In this document: positions 44,215 through 53,756 of the stretch, piece after piece
Layout: each line of letters opens with the position of its first letter
Position numbering within the stretch: the stretch's first letter is position 1
Origin: Hoylesella nanceiensis DSM 19126 = JCM 15639
Lineage (GTDB): Bacteria; Bacteroidota; Bacteroidia; Bacteroidales; Bacteroidaceae
NCBI RefSeq assembly: GCF_000379965.1
Contig: NZ_KB904331.1
Coordinates: forward strand, 248,001-312,000
Length of the DNA stretch: 64,000 nt
Direction: 5' to 3'
The notes under the pieces: generated by a model
Told to the model about the DNA's origin: nothing
What the model saw: the letters and a program-made list of their open reading frames with translations, nothing else
Databases searched by the model: none
Program-made: the position numbers and the translations under genes

Positions 44215-45810
44215 TTAACGTTTCAAGTTTGGGTTCTTTGAAGCGTCAGAGTCAGGATATGGCATGTACATTAGACTTTCATTCCATGTCTTATTCTCAT
44301 ATTCCATTTCCTTTAATACTACTCCTGGAGCCACAGTTACACCGTTATTAGCTGCACGTTCAGCAAAAACATCTTTCAAACGGTTCATTCTAAATAAGTC
44401 AGCACGACGTGTAACAAGAGCTACCCAGTATCCTGCTACTTCCCAACCATGCTCTCTATAAGCTGCTTCTGCAAGTTCACTTGCTGTTGTTGGCATTGCT
44501 TCTGTAGAGCCAGCACGGTCTCTTACCTTCTTTAAACAATCGTAAGCAAGAGCATCTGCGTTGCCTGTTCGAGCCTTAGCTTCAGCATACCACAATAGAA
44601 CTTCAGAGTAACGTATGAGGCGATGACGATGGTTATTGGTCATATTTCTACTTGGAGCTTTTGTATAATCGAATGGAGTATCAACGTTTTTACCATTCTC
44701 ATCTACGTTAACCATGAAGGTAGAAAGCATTGGATGTTGCTCACTTACAACAGGAGCACCTTGATCTTTGTCCCAGAAATTAACCAACTGACCAGTCTTT
44801 AAGCGGATTTGTGGAACATAAACAGCATTCTTACGAGGTCCTTCTGGGAACTCTTTCCAGAACTTTAATTCACCCCATGCGTCGCCCCAGCCACCTAATG
44901 ACTCGAAAAGAGTTGTAGAAGTAAGCTGTGAAGTGTCGTCTCTCCAGCTACCAATAACAGGATAATAGTTCAAACCTACAACGGTTTCAAGATTGTAATT
45001 GTTGTCCATTGCATACACTTTCTTGAAGTCATCGTCTAATTTAAACTCGTATTTACCACTGTTTACACCATCAATTACTTCCTTAGCTTTGCTTGCTGCC
45101 AATTCATAATAGTTGGTTTTGTTAAGAGGATAACCTGCCATTGCCATGTAAACTGCAGAAAGTGTTGCCTTAGCAGCTTGTTGAGTGATGAAGAAGTTCA
45201 CACCGTTTCCAAAGCGAGGATACTTATCATACTTTGTAGGAAGGTTCTCTGCAGCTGTCAAGTCGCTTACAATTAGGTCGTAAATATCGCTTACTGGCGA
45301 CATTTCCATGGTGTAATTGTCATTAGTTTCATCAGTAACTAAAGGAAGAGCTCCAAAGTATCTAACCAATGTAAAGTAAGCATATGCACGCCAATATTTA
45401 GCCTGTCCTAATGTAATATTTTTCTCTTCGTCTGTGATTGGTGCTTTATCTACATTATTAATGATGAAGTTTGCACGTTTAATCAATCCGTAGAATTGTT
45501 TCCAAGCAGCAACAACTCCCTTGTTAGTATTCGACATTGCGAACCTATCACTCTCTGCACAAGCCTGCTTATTACTACCTGGATTGGTGGTAATATCATC
45601 GCCTTGCCATTCGCATATTTGCATATTGGTCCATGCTTGTGTTGCAACTGCACTAGAATATAAGCCTACTAAGGTTGCATCTACTGTAGCTTGAGAGGTA
45701 AAAGCCTTTTCAGGTGTTTCTTTTCCTAATGGCTCTTCTGTTAAGAAATCACTACAAGAAGAGAATGTAAGTCCACAAGCTAAGGTCAAAATTATATGTT
45801 TTGCTTTCAT
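44215..45810 (-). CDS. SusD/RagB family lipoprotein (second pair)
   Basis: 531-aa surface lipoprotein, lipobox Cys19 in TFSSC. SusD features: SDFLTEEPLGKETPE at the N-terminus, GQAKYWRAYAYFTLVRYFGALPLV, the core helices, and NHRHRLIRYSEVLLWYAEAKAR with the conserved RYSEVLL segment; the end is PYPDSDASKNPNLKR. 18 nt after its SusC. The pair is terminated at 44131-44170. Confidence 0.95.
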   Translation of the reverse strand: MKAKHIILTLACGLTFSSCSDFLTEEPLGKETPEKAFTSQATVDATLVGLYSSAVATQAWTNMQICEWQGDDITTNPGSNKQACAESDRFAMSNTNKGVVAAWKQFYGLIKRANFIINNVDKAPITDEEKNITLGQAKYWRAYAYFTLVRYFGALPLVTDETNDNYTMEMSPVSDIYDLIVSDLTAAENLPTKYDKYPRFGNGVNFFITQQAAKATLSAVYMAMAGYPLNKTNYYELAASKAKEVIDGVNSGKYEFKLDDDFKKVYAMDNNYNLETVVGLNYYPVIGSWRDDTSQLTSTTLFESLGGWGDAWGELKFWKEFPEGPRKNAVYVPQIRLKTGQLVNFWDKDQGAPVVSEQHPMLSTFMVNVDENGKNVDTPFDYTKAPSRNMTNNHRHRLIRYSEVLLWYAEAKARTGNADALAYDCLKKVRDRAGSTEAMPTTASELAEAAYREHGWEVAGYWVALVTRRADLFRMNRLKDVFAERAANNGVTVAPGVVLKEMEYENKTWNESLMYMPYPDSDASKNPNLKR

Positions 45811-45828
45811 ACTTTTTCAGTTTTTATT

Positions 45829-48800
45829 TTAGAAATTCATACGAACACCAAATGTAATTGTACGTGGAGTTGGATAAGCTCCAATGTCTACACCACCGTC
45901 TACGTCAACATGTCCTTCAGAGAAGTTGCTTCCTGCAGGGTCATAACCGCTGTAACCTGTTATTGTAAAGAGGTTTTGACAGCTCAAAGTTAAACGTAAA
46001 TCAGCAAATTTGGTTACTTTTTTAGATAAGTTATAAGATACACTTAAGTTCTCAAGACGCACATAGTCTGCCTTTTCGAACCACTTTGTAGATACTGCTT
46101 CATAGCGGTTTCCAGTTGCAGTAAGACTTGGATAGAATGCACCTGCACCCTTTTTGTCGAAACCTTCTGTATAAGCTTCACGCAAAGTGATGAATCGTGA
46201 GTCTCCAACCATTGACGCCATACCGAAGCGAACGAGGTTAAGTCGACTTGCACCGAATGCTCCATTGATAAAGAAGTTAACGTCCCAGTTCTTGTAAGTC
46301 AATGTATTGTTCCAACCAAAGGTTACATCTGGAGCATACTTACCAATGTCCATACGGTCGTTTCCGTCTACTCCATTCTTGCCATCTACATCTAAGTAAG
46401 TGTCTTTACCATCTTTATCAAGACCTGTCCACTTATATCCCCAGAATGTTCCGATAGCATATCCTGGTTTAATAATAGTAGCTTGATCCACCATTCCTGG
46501 TGCTGGTTTAGAGCCCCAAACGAAGTCATTAGTGCCACCTGCAAGTTTTTCAACTCTATTCTTGATATAAGATACGTTTAGATTTGAATTCCAAGAGAAG
46601 TCTTTTGTCGAAAGAATGTTTGCATCTAAGGTTAATTCAACACCTTTATTAGTGATTACACCGTCGTTAACCCAATACTTTCCACCGCCTCTATAGCCTG
46701 GAATATCTTTCAAAACAAGAGCATTTGGAGATTTTTTATAGAAGTAGTCGAAGCTCACATTCAATCGTTTATTGAATACACCGAACTCTACTCCAAGGTC
46801 GAATTGACGTGTACTTTCCCATGTTACATCAGGAGTTGCGATAGCATCGTTAGCATATCCTACTAGGTTTGTTGAGTTTCCGAAACCATAACCGATAGTT
46901 TTTAGAAGACCTAAGGTTGAATATGGTTGAATAGCTTGATTACCAACAACACCATAACTCATGCGAAGTTTAATGTCTTGTAGTGCATTAAAGTCCTTCA
47001 TAAAGTTCTCGTTACTAACTGTCCACGCTGCAGCAATAGAAGGGAACCAGCCCCATTTCTTTTTCATGAAGCGAGAAGAGCCATCTGCACGCAATGTACC
47101 AGTTACACGATAGCGGTCGTGATAGTTATAAACAAGACGACCAACATAAGATTGTAGTGCCCATTTTGAAGTTCCATTCTCTGCATCTCGGGTGTTAGCA
47201 TTACCAATATTCCACCAATGAACCGATTCTGTTAACAAGTTCTTACCTGTAATATCAATCATTCTATCATTAGAAGAAGTTGCTTCGTATACCAAAGTTG
47301 CATCAAGATGATGGTCACCAAAGTCGCCTAAATAGTTCAATGTGTTCGAAGTTTGCAACATCATTCGATAGTTATCAACGTTACTCATTCCGTTAGTTGC
47401 ACGAACTAAAGAAGAAGTAAAGAAGTAAGCTTTCGAATCATTGTAGTCAACTCCGTTGGTAGTTGTGAATGTTAAGCCCTTAGCGATATTGAATTTAAGT
47501 TCTAATCGACCATTAAATACGTTAGACATAAACTCTGAAGTATTCTCACGAAGATCACCAATTGGGTTTCTAGCGATACTATTATAAGGGTCTACATTGT
47601 ATTTTCCAGACTTATCTCGCATCTCCATAGTGGGCGAATAGTTCAAAGCAACCCACAAAGGATTACCTTTATCGAACATAAGTCCACCACCACGACGAAT
47701 ATTGTGAGAAGCATTTACGTCAGCATTAACGTGTAACCAATCGGTTAGTTGTGACGAAATACTTGCTTTTGCTTGATATCTTCTATAGTCTGAGTTAATA
47801 ATAATACCGCTTTGTTTCATGAAGTTACCAGAAATATAATACTGAGTATTAGCATTTCCGTTAGAAACAGCAAGCTTATAGTTTTGAGTATATCCTGTTC
47901 TAAATATCTCATCTTGCCAGTCAATACCTGCACTTCCGTTGCGATAAGCCTCTAATTGGTCGGCAGTGAAATCTCTAACGCCCTTCACTTCTTCCAAAGC
48001 CTTAGCATATTCATAAGGTTTAAGCAAGTCGTATTTCTTTGGAAGTGTTGCAATACCAAGCGAAGCGTCGAACATAATCTCACGAACTCCGTTCTTACCT
48101 GTCTTTGTTGTAATCATAACAACACCGTTTGCACCACGTGCACCATAGATAGCAGTAGACGAAGCGTCTTTAAGTACTTGGATAGATTGAATGTCTTCAG
48201 GGTTAATTCCATCTAATCCGCTTTCTCTAACGATACCATCTACAACATAAAGAGGGTCATTACTCTTATTAATAGAACCTGTTCCACGAACTCTAATCTT
48301 AATAGCTCCACCGGGAATACCGCTATTTTCAACGTTAACTCCCGACACTCTACCTTGCAAAGCGTCTGCTGCACGAGTCAAAGGTTGATCTTTAAAGCTC
48401 TTACTTCCTAGCACAGAAACCGAACCAGCAAGGTCTGCTTTGCGGATAGTTCCATATCCAACCACCACCACTTCGCTCAAAGCCTTAGAGTCTTCACGCA
48501 AAACAATTCTCAAATTCTTTTGGTCTTTCACCGTAACATACTGTGTTTCATAACCCACATAAGAAATTTTTAGGGTTGAATTAACAGGAACAGAAAGCGA
48601 AAAGTGTCCGTCCATGTCGGTTACGAAACCATTAGAAGTGCCATCTTGCACAACACTTACACCAATAAGAGGTGCACCATTAGCGTCGACAACAACACCC
48701 TCTACATGAGTTTTAGCTACTTCTACATTGTAGTTAGGAGAGGTAGGACTATTAATTGCTGCACTAACAGCTGTGCCACACATTAAAAATCCCAAGGCAA

Positions 48801-48864
48801 ACACTGTTGTTCGCAATGAGGAACAACAACTGTAATAGATTTTTCTTTGTCTTTTAGGTAACAT
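45829..48864 (-). CDS. SusC/RagA-type TonB-dependent receptor, full length
   Basis: Outer-membrane receptor of about 1011 aa with all normal parts: signal peptide (MLPKRQRKIYYSCCSSLRTT start, then a hydrophobic stretch), CarboxypepD-reg-like domain (VEGVVVDANGAPLIGVSVV), SEVVVVGYGT, plug with LQGRVSGVNVENSG, VLKDASSTAIYGARGANGVV, and a barrel ending TFGVRMNF. An in-frame ATG at 48918 would add 18 residues; the ATG at 48864 puts the basic region nearer the N-terminus and is preferred. The SusD partner is next. No enzyme for a glycan is nearby, so the ligand could be peptide or glycan. Confidence 0.93.
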   Translation of the reverse strand: MLPKRQRKIYYSCCSSLRTTVFALGFLMCGTAVSAAINSPTSPNYNVEVAKTHVEGVVVDANGAPLIGVSVVQDGTSNGFVTDMDGHFSLSVPVNSTLKISYVGYETQYVTVKDQKNLRIVLREDSKALSEVVVVGYGTIRKADLAGSVSVLGSKSFKDQPLTRAADALQGRVSGVNVENSGIPGGAIKIRVRGTGSINKSNDPLYVVDGIVRESGLDGINPEDIQSIQVLKDASSTAIYGARGANGVVMITTKTGKNGVREIMFDASLGIATLPKKYDLLKPYEYAKALEEVKGVRDFTADQLEAYRNGSAGIDWQDEIFRTGYTQNYKLAVSNGNANTQYYISGNFMKQSGIIINSDYRRYQAKASISSQLTDWLHVNADVNASHNIRRGGGLMFDKGNPLWVALNYSPTMEMRDKSGKYNVDPYNSIARNPIGDLRENTSEFMSNVFNGRLELKFNIAKGLTFTTTNGVDYNDSKAYFFTSSLVRATNGMSNVDNYRMMLQTSNTLNYLGDFGDHHLDATLVYEATSSNDRMIDITGKNLLTESVHWWNIGNANTRDAENGTSKWALQSYVGRLVYNYHDRYRVTGTLRADGSSRFMKKKWGWFPSIAAAWTVSNENFMKDFNALQDIKLRMSYGVVGNQAIQPYSTLGLLKTIGYGFGNSTNLVGYANDAIATPDVTWESTRQFDLGVEFGVFNKRLNVSFDYFYKKSPNALVLKDIPGYRGGGKYWVNDGVITNKGVELTLDANILSTKDFSWNSNLNVSYIKNRVEKLAGGTNDFVWGSKPAPGMVDQATIIKPGYAIGTFWGYKWTGLDKDGKDTYLDVDGKNGVDGNDRMDIGKYAPDVTFGWNNTLTYKNWDVNFFINGAFGASRLNLVRFGMASMVGDSRFITLREAYTEGFDKKGAGAFYPSLTATGNRYEAVSTKWFEKADYVRLENLSVSYNLSKKVTKFADLRLTLSCQNLFTITGYSGYDPAGSNFSEGHVDVDGGVDIGAYPTPRTITFGVRMNF

Positions 48865-49147
48865 AAATTGTATGTGTTTTAGTTTGATTTTATCGGTATC
48901 TATTTCTTTTTTACTCAAGAAAGGAGCTTGAAATCAAACAAACAGAAGCGTACTTATGCGTTTTATAATACTTGTCAATTGTTAATTAAAAAGTTTTTCT
49001 TACACAAAAAGAGTTCCATTTAATTTTGATTATCAAGACGTTACCATTCAAGAGGTTCCTTTATCATAGTTCTTTACGTCGTAGTGTTTAGGTTTATCGG
49101 CGATAAAAGTATAAGATTTATTTTATATGAACAAATTTTTCTTGAGA

Positions 49148-49235
49148 AATAATTATGCTTTTGCATCTTAAAAGCATTGCTATTGGCATGTAATAGCATT
49201 GTAATTACAAGGTAAAAGCTATGCTATTGCAAAGC
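49148..49235. repeat. 22-bp palindrome array, locus I (4 units)
   Basis: Units start at 49148, 49170, 49192 and 49214; unit 2 is AAAAGCATTGCTATT. It lies in the 614-nt gap between the fimbrillin terminator and the SusC gene; apart from these two and AT-rich leader I see no other feature there, and no promoter box for SusC. Confidence 0.81.
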
Positions 49236-49420
49236 AAAAGGCGACTAAAAATTTCGCAAATCGAAATAAATCGAACAAAAAACGTAGATTAAATAAATGC
49301 TAAAAGAAAAAAGATTGATTTTCGATACATCTCTTTATATTTTGAAAGAATTGAGCTTTAAATTCTTCAAAGAACGCTTGTCACTTTAAGAGAGAGATGG
49401 GAAAGTGGTATAAGAAAAAA

Positions 49421-49451
49421 GGAAGACAACACCAAATACGTGTTATCTTCC
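49421..49451 (-). terminator. Terminator of the fimbrillin-type gene
   Basis: On the minus strand GGAAGATAACAC pairs with GTGTTGTCTTCC (one G-U), 7-nt loop, followed by TTTTTTC. Confidence 0.88.
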
Positions 49452-49478
49452 TTTCATTGAAATATTTAATTCGTTATA

Positions 49479-51173
49479 TTATTCAAAACGATGAGTTCTA
49501 AATCCAAATCTACGATTACTTGATTCTACATAAACTGCATAACCAAATGTATCGTCACTCTTAAAGAATAAATTGAAAGCATATTGCGCAGGATCACCTG
49601 CTATATTATTCTTAGCACGTGCTGTAGAGCTCCAATAATATCCATTATATTCTACATTCGCAAGTCTTCCGTCTTGATACCAACCTAAAGCAGGCAAGAA
49701 GAAATAGTTCTTTAATTCATTTTCTGCTGGTGGAGTCTTAGAAGGAGATGTATTTTGAGCATATTCTTGGTTATCTACGGTTGGAACTACAGTACGTAAG
49801 TCTTCTCCACTTGGTGCACGTTCTGCACTAAAGCCTGCAATATGTTCCTTTTTCTTGAACCACATACCACCTCTACGTAGATGTCCGAAGATTGAATATA
49901 CCTTAAGTTTATCTGCATGAGGATCACCATGAACACAATACCAAGCAAGTTCGTTTGCATTAGGAAGCTGCTTAAAGATTGCAGTTAGAGCTGAATTGCT
50001 TACGCCATCACCCGAATAAGAATCGTTATACCAACGATTTGCATCGGTAGCTTTGCTCTTTGGATAGTTGGCATTGTATGTTCCTGCAGTTGCTACACCA
50101 AAAACTGCACCACTTTCGGTTGGTTGCCATACATCAGATGTACCCCATTCGTGTTGATACCAATAGTTTTGTTGAGCATCCCACATATAATAATTAGCAT
50201 CAAAGTTAAGAATTTTAAGGTCTACCTTCATGTCATAGATGTTATTCTCAGCATAAGTAAACGACTTAAACTTCTTTGTTATAACGACAGGCACATTAGT
50301 TGTTTTGTCATAAACGTGGAACTGAACGGCAAGTTTGTGTGTACCTGGCTTAATAACCACAAATGCACCATTATTAGTTACACTTGCACTAGTGTTATTT
50401 ACAGGGAAACCACTATCTGGAAGTGGGAAGCCTCGTAAGTATTCAAGTTGTGTTGTAAGCTCAATTTCTTTACCACTACCATCATTTTTTAATTGACCTG
50501 TAGTTGTATCTACTGTATATGTTCCTGCAATATCGTTGTCTGAAGTAACAACAATCTTTTGAATTACACAGCTTTGTAATGATGTTGCTGAGTTAAATGG
50601 TTGGAAAGCAAGAACTGTAGACTTGTGGTTTAGACGGAAATAATATGCGCCCTCACCTGTTTTGTTTGCAGTTGCAATGCCCCAGTCACCTGATTCGCCT
50701 AAATGAAGTGTTTGATTGGGGTTTGTTTGCTTTTGTGTTGCAGAAATTGTCACCTTTCCACTTGTCGCATTCTTACCTAAGTATAATACTTGATAGCTTG
50801 TTTTTGCTGCAAATTTACCTGGAACTTGAAAGTTAAAAGTTGAAACTTTAGCGTCATCTAGAAAACTTTGCCCTTCAACACCATTAGTACTTTGCTGCCA
50901 TACATTGTCATCGTCTAGCACAAAGATTTTATCACCCTTACTCCAAGTATACTTTCCTGTTGTATAATCTACAGTTGTACGAGTTCCTGCCTTCTCTGTT
51001 GCAGGTAGTTCTGCGATAAATGTTGTTAAACCTTCTTTCTTTTCAACCGCAGTTGATTTTGTTTCATCTTGCACTAAATCGTTATTCGAACATGAGCTGA
51101 ATGTTAAGATGATACCACCAAACATTGCTAACGCCAATGAACGAAGTACAGTTAATTGCATTTTTTTCATCAC
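49479..51173 (-). CDS. Fimbrillin-like lipoprotein with a C-terminal FISUMP-like domain
   Basis: 564-aa surface lipoprotein; lipobox Cys28 (FSSC). After a short linker, residues about 40-325 look like a fimbrillin/Mfa-type beta domain: GTRTTVDYTTGKYTWSKGD is the typical early segment. The C-terminal part (about 330-564) resembles the Fib_succ_major/FISUMP fold, with FFLPALGWYQDGRL, NGYYWSSTA, and a final RFGFRTHR. Such proteins are stalk or tip-type adhesins or surface binders. It follows a 56-aa peptide gene in the same transcript. No FimB/FimC/Mfa assembly genes lie nearby. Confidence 0.8.
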   Translation of the reverse strand: MMKKMQLTVLRSLALAMFGGIILTFSSCSNNDLVQDETKSTAVEKKEGLTTFIAELPATEKAGTRTTVDYTTGKYTWSKGDKIFVLDDDNVWQQSTNGVEGQSFLDDAKVSTFNFQVPGKFAAKTSYQVLYLGKNATSGKVTISATQKQTNPNQTLHLGESGDWGIATANKTGEGAYYFRLNHKSTVLAFQPFNSATSLQSCVIQKIVVTSDNDIAGTYTVDTTTGQLKNDGSGKEIELTTQLEYLRGFPLPDSGFPVNNTSASVTNNGAFVVIKPGTHKLAVQFHVYDKTTNVPVVITKKFKSFTYAENNIYDMKVDLKILNFDANYYMWDAQQNYWYQHEWGTSDVWQPTESGAVFGVATAGTYNANYPKSKATDANRWYNDSYSGDGVSNSALTAIFKQLPNANELAWYCVHGDPHADKLKVYSIFGHLRRGGMWFKKKEHIAGFSAERAPSGEDLRTVVPTVDNQEYAQNTSPSKTPPAENELKNYFFLPALGWYQDGRLANVEYNGYYWSSTARAKNNIAGDPAQYAFNLFFKSDDTFGYAVYVESSNRRFGFRTHRFE

Positions 51174-51238
51174 TTGTTATTTGTTACTTATTAGAAAAAT
51201 AATTGATTACATTTTAGTCTACCCCAAAAGAGAGTTAA

Positions 51239-51409
51239 CTAATCTTCCTCTTCACCTGGTCCTTCTTGGTGATTGGCATTGTTATGCTGGCCATTAAAGC
51301 CTGGTTCACCACTAGCCGCCATTAAAGACAACTCGTTTTCTAACACAAATAACTTTACTTCAGGCTTTACATAAGCCCACTTTTCAGTTCCTTGCTTCTT
51401 AAAATCCAT
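51239..51409 (-). CDS. 56-aa peptide upstream of the fimbrillin-type gene
   Basis: A 56-aa unknown protein starting at ATG 51409 (MDFKKQGTEKWAYVKPEV), with a hydrophobic centre (LFVLENELSLMAASGE) and an Asn/Gly/Glu-rich acidic tail. Short proteins with a YxKP...LxAGSG-like layout are common in Bacteroidales genomes and lack a known function. It lies 65 nt before the fimbrillin-type gene, behind a good promoter, so it is probably co-transcribed. The in-frame extension to 51451 reads less like protein. A leader peptide or exported peptide is possible. Confidence 0.62.
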   Translation of the reverse strand: MDFKKQGTEKWAYVKPEVKLFVLENELSLMAASGEPGFNGQHNNANHQEGPGEEED

Positions 51410-51563
51410 AATTTCAGTTTTAAATAATAAGGCCAAGATACAATATCTCAACCTGCCGTTTCATTGTAATATAGCTTATTGTATATTTTTTTTTCAGCCA
51501 ATTATATCATTTCCATATTGCGTTTTATACGCAAAAGATCATTTTTCAGCACTAATATGGTGG

Positions 51564-51595
51564 CAAAGTTAGGCATTAATACTCTAAAAAAACAA
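51564..51595 (-). promoter_or_regulatory. Promoter of the peptide/fimbrillin transcript
   Basis: Minus strand: TTG (51595-51593), 21 nt, TAACTTTG (51571-51564). The predicted leader before the peptide is about 150 nt and has a short hairpin (TGCGT/ACGCA) near 51520-51535. Confidence 0.68.
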
Positions 51596-51729
51596 AAAAA
51601 TAACAAAAAAAATTATTCTAAAAAACAAATTAACAATAAAAGCATTGAATGAGAAGGGAAGAAAATACAAAAGATAAAATTGCACAATTTTTCACCCATA
51701 TTATTTTATTCAAATTACAATCAACTTGC

Positions 51730-51817
51730 AATAGCATTGACTTTAACTTGTAATTGCAGTCATATTACACTGCAATAGCATTGTTTTTAGAGGGCAATAG
51801 CTATGCTTTTTATTTCA
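51730..51817. repeat. 22-bp palindrome array, locus J (4 units)
   Basis: Units start at 51730, 51752, 51774 and 51796; these mostly use AATAGC instead of AAAAGC. An isolated single unit (AAAAGCATTGAA) stands at 51639. The array lies between the peptide promoter and the acyl-CoA dehydrogenase terminator; nothing else is seen in that gap. Confidence 0.78.
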
Positions 51818-51931
51818 ACAACATCATAACATCTACTCAAACAGAGCAAAGCTCTTATAATATAAATAGGTATTGAGGAAAACATCACCTACCTTTCAAA
51901 AGGGAAAAGAATAAGGAATTGGGGTAAAGAA

Positions 51932-51963
51932 AAAAGGGAAACACCGAAAGATGTTTCCCTTTT
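51932..51963 (-). terminator. Terminator of the etf/acyl-CoA dehydrogenase operon
   Basis: AAAAGGGAAACA (51932-51943) pairs with TGTTTCCCTTTT (51952-51963), a perfect 12-bp stem with an 8-nt loop; T-rich sequence follows on the minus strand. Confidence 0.92.
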
Positions 51964-51983
51964 GAATTGTATCAAAATAATGA

Positions 51984-53708
51984 TTATTCTGCTTTTGGTT
52001 CTCTTTGACGATAAGAAGGAAGTTCTTCTGCTGTGAAGTTCATCACGAAATGGTGGTGTCCAACAACTTCTTCTTCTGCATAACGCACATAAACGTTAGC
52101 ACTCTTAGCAAATAGTTCAGGAGCTTTACTTGCATCTTCGATGATAAGAAGCGACATAATTACGTCTCCTGTCATATTATATAGGCGACGAGCAAGGAAG
52201 TCTAAAACTTCTTGATTGTTGTCTTCTTTCACCTTTTCGATAGCCTCTTCAAGCTTAGCTACCATCTTCACAACACGGTCTTTCAATGGTTGCATTTCGG
52301 CAGAAACCTCGTTTTGCAACATTTCTTGAATCATACTTGCGTATGTTCCGTTGGTGATATAACGAATAGCAGCTACTACTTGCAACTGAGTTGTTCCTTC
52401 GTAGATAGAGAAGATACGTGCATCACGATACAAGCGTTGTGATTTGTATTCCATAATGAAACCCGAACCACCATGCACTTGAATTGCATCGTAAGTATTT
52501 TGGTTAGCATATTCTGAGTTCATTCCTTTTGCAATAGGAGTGAATGCGTCTGCTAAACGGGTGTATTTCTTTTGCTCTGCCTTCTCTTCTGGAGTAAGTT
52601 TGCGCTCACGTGCAATATCATCTAATGCTTTATAGATATCAACATAACGTGATGTTTGATACAATAGACTACGACCTGCATCGAGTTTTGCTTTGATTCT
52701 TGCGACCATATCGTACACTGCAGGCATGTCTACAATTGCAGTATCAAACTGTTTACGCTCTTCTGCATAAGCAAGTGCCTCGGTATATGCTGCTTGACTC
52801 ACACCAACACTTTGTGCTGCAATACCTAAACGGGCACCATTCATAAGGGCCATTACATACTTAATAAGTCCCATACGAGTGCTTCCGCATAGCTCTGCCT
52901 TTGCATTCTTATACACAAGCTCGCAAGTTGGTGAACCATGGATACCAAGTTTGTGCTCAATATGGCGCACATCAACTCCACCTTGACGCTTATCGTAGAT
53001 GAACATTGATAAACCTCTACCATCACGGGTGCCTTCTTCTGAGCGAGCAAGCACTAAGTGAATGTCAGAGTCACCGTTTGTGATGAAACGTTTAACGCCA
53101 TTTAGCAACCAACATCCTTCTTCTTCAGAGTAAGTTGCTTTGAGCATTACTCGTTGAAGGTCTGAACCTGCATCGGGTTCAGTAAGGTCCATAGACATAG
53201 TTTCACCCGCACAAACACGTGGAATGTATTTTTGTCTTTGCTCTTCGCTACCAAATTCGTATAGAGTTTCAATACAATCTTGTAGCGACCAGATGTTTTG
53301 GAAGCCCGCATCTGCTGTTGCTACCATCTCAGAAGCCATTGAATATGGTGTGATAGGAAGGTTTAAGCCGCCGTAACGACGTGGCATTGAGATTCCCCAT
53401 AAACCTGCTTTGCGTGTAGCATCAAGGTTTTCGTATGTCTTAGAAGCATAAACCATACGCTTATCTACAAGATGTGGACCTTCTAAGTCTACCGATTCAC
53501 TATTGGGCTCCATAATATTTGCAGTGATATCGCCCATTATTTCGAGCAAATGATTGTAGTTATCAATTGCATCATTATAATCAACAGGAGCGTCTTCAAA
53601 GGTGTCTTTGTCTGCAAAGTTACGTTCTTTCAACTCTACAATACGTTTCATCAAAGGATGATGAAGGTAAAACTCGAGTTCTGGATGGTCTGTATAATAA
53701 TTTGCCAT
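51984..53708 (-). CDS. Acyl-CoA dehydrogenase family protein
   Basis: 574-aa FAD-dependent acyl-CoA dehydrogenase. Motifs: MSMDLTEPDAGSDLQ, the FAD-binding region, NGVKRFITNGDSD, VHGGSGFIMEYKSQRLYRDARI, and FSIYEGTTQLQ with the family's catalytic Glu (YEGT). A C-terminal extension of roughly 130 residues beyond usual length contains extra helices. Start at ATG 53708 (MANYYTDHPELEF); an earlier in-frame ATG (53738) would add ten. Third in the etfB-etfA-ACAD operon: it passes electrons to ETF. Substrate chain length is not shown. Confidence 0.93.
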   Translation of the reverse strand: MANYYTDHPELEFYLHHPLMKRIVELKERNFADKDTFEDAPVDYNDAIDNYNHLLEIMGDITANIMEPNSESVDLEGPHLVDKRMVYASKTYENLDATRKAGLWGISMPRRYGGLNLPITPYSMASEMVATADAGFQNIWSLQDCIETLYEFGSEEQRQKYIPRVCAGETMSMDLTEPDAGSDLQRVMLKATYSEEEGCWLLNGVKRFITNGDSDIHLVLARSEEGTRDGRGLSMFIYDKRQGGVDVRHIEHKLGIHGSPTCELVYKNAKAELCGSTRMGLIKYVMALMNGARLGIAAQSVGVSQAAYTEALAYAEERKQFDTAIVDMPAVYDMVARIKAKLDAGRSLLYQTSRYVDIYKALDDIARERKLTPEEKAEQKKYTRLADAFTPIAKGMNSEYANQNTYDAIQVHGGSGFIMEYKSQRLYRDARIFSIYEGTTQLQVVAAIRYITNGTYASMIQEMLQNEVSAEMQPLKDRVVKMVAKLEEAIEKVKEDNNQEVLDFLARRLYNMTGDVIMSLLIIEDASKAPELFAKSANVYVRYAEEEVVGHHHFVMNFTAEELPSYRQREPKAE

Positions 53709-53756
53709 GTTATCTATTTTTATAGAACTCTGATGCATAAAGCATCAAAGTGTTAT

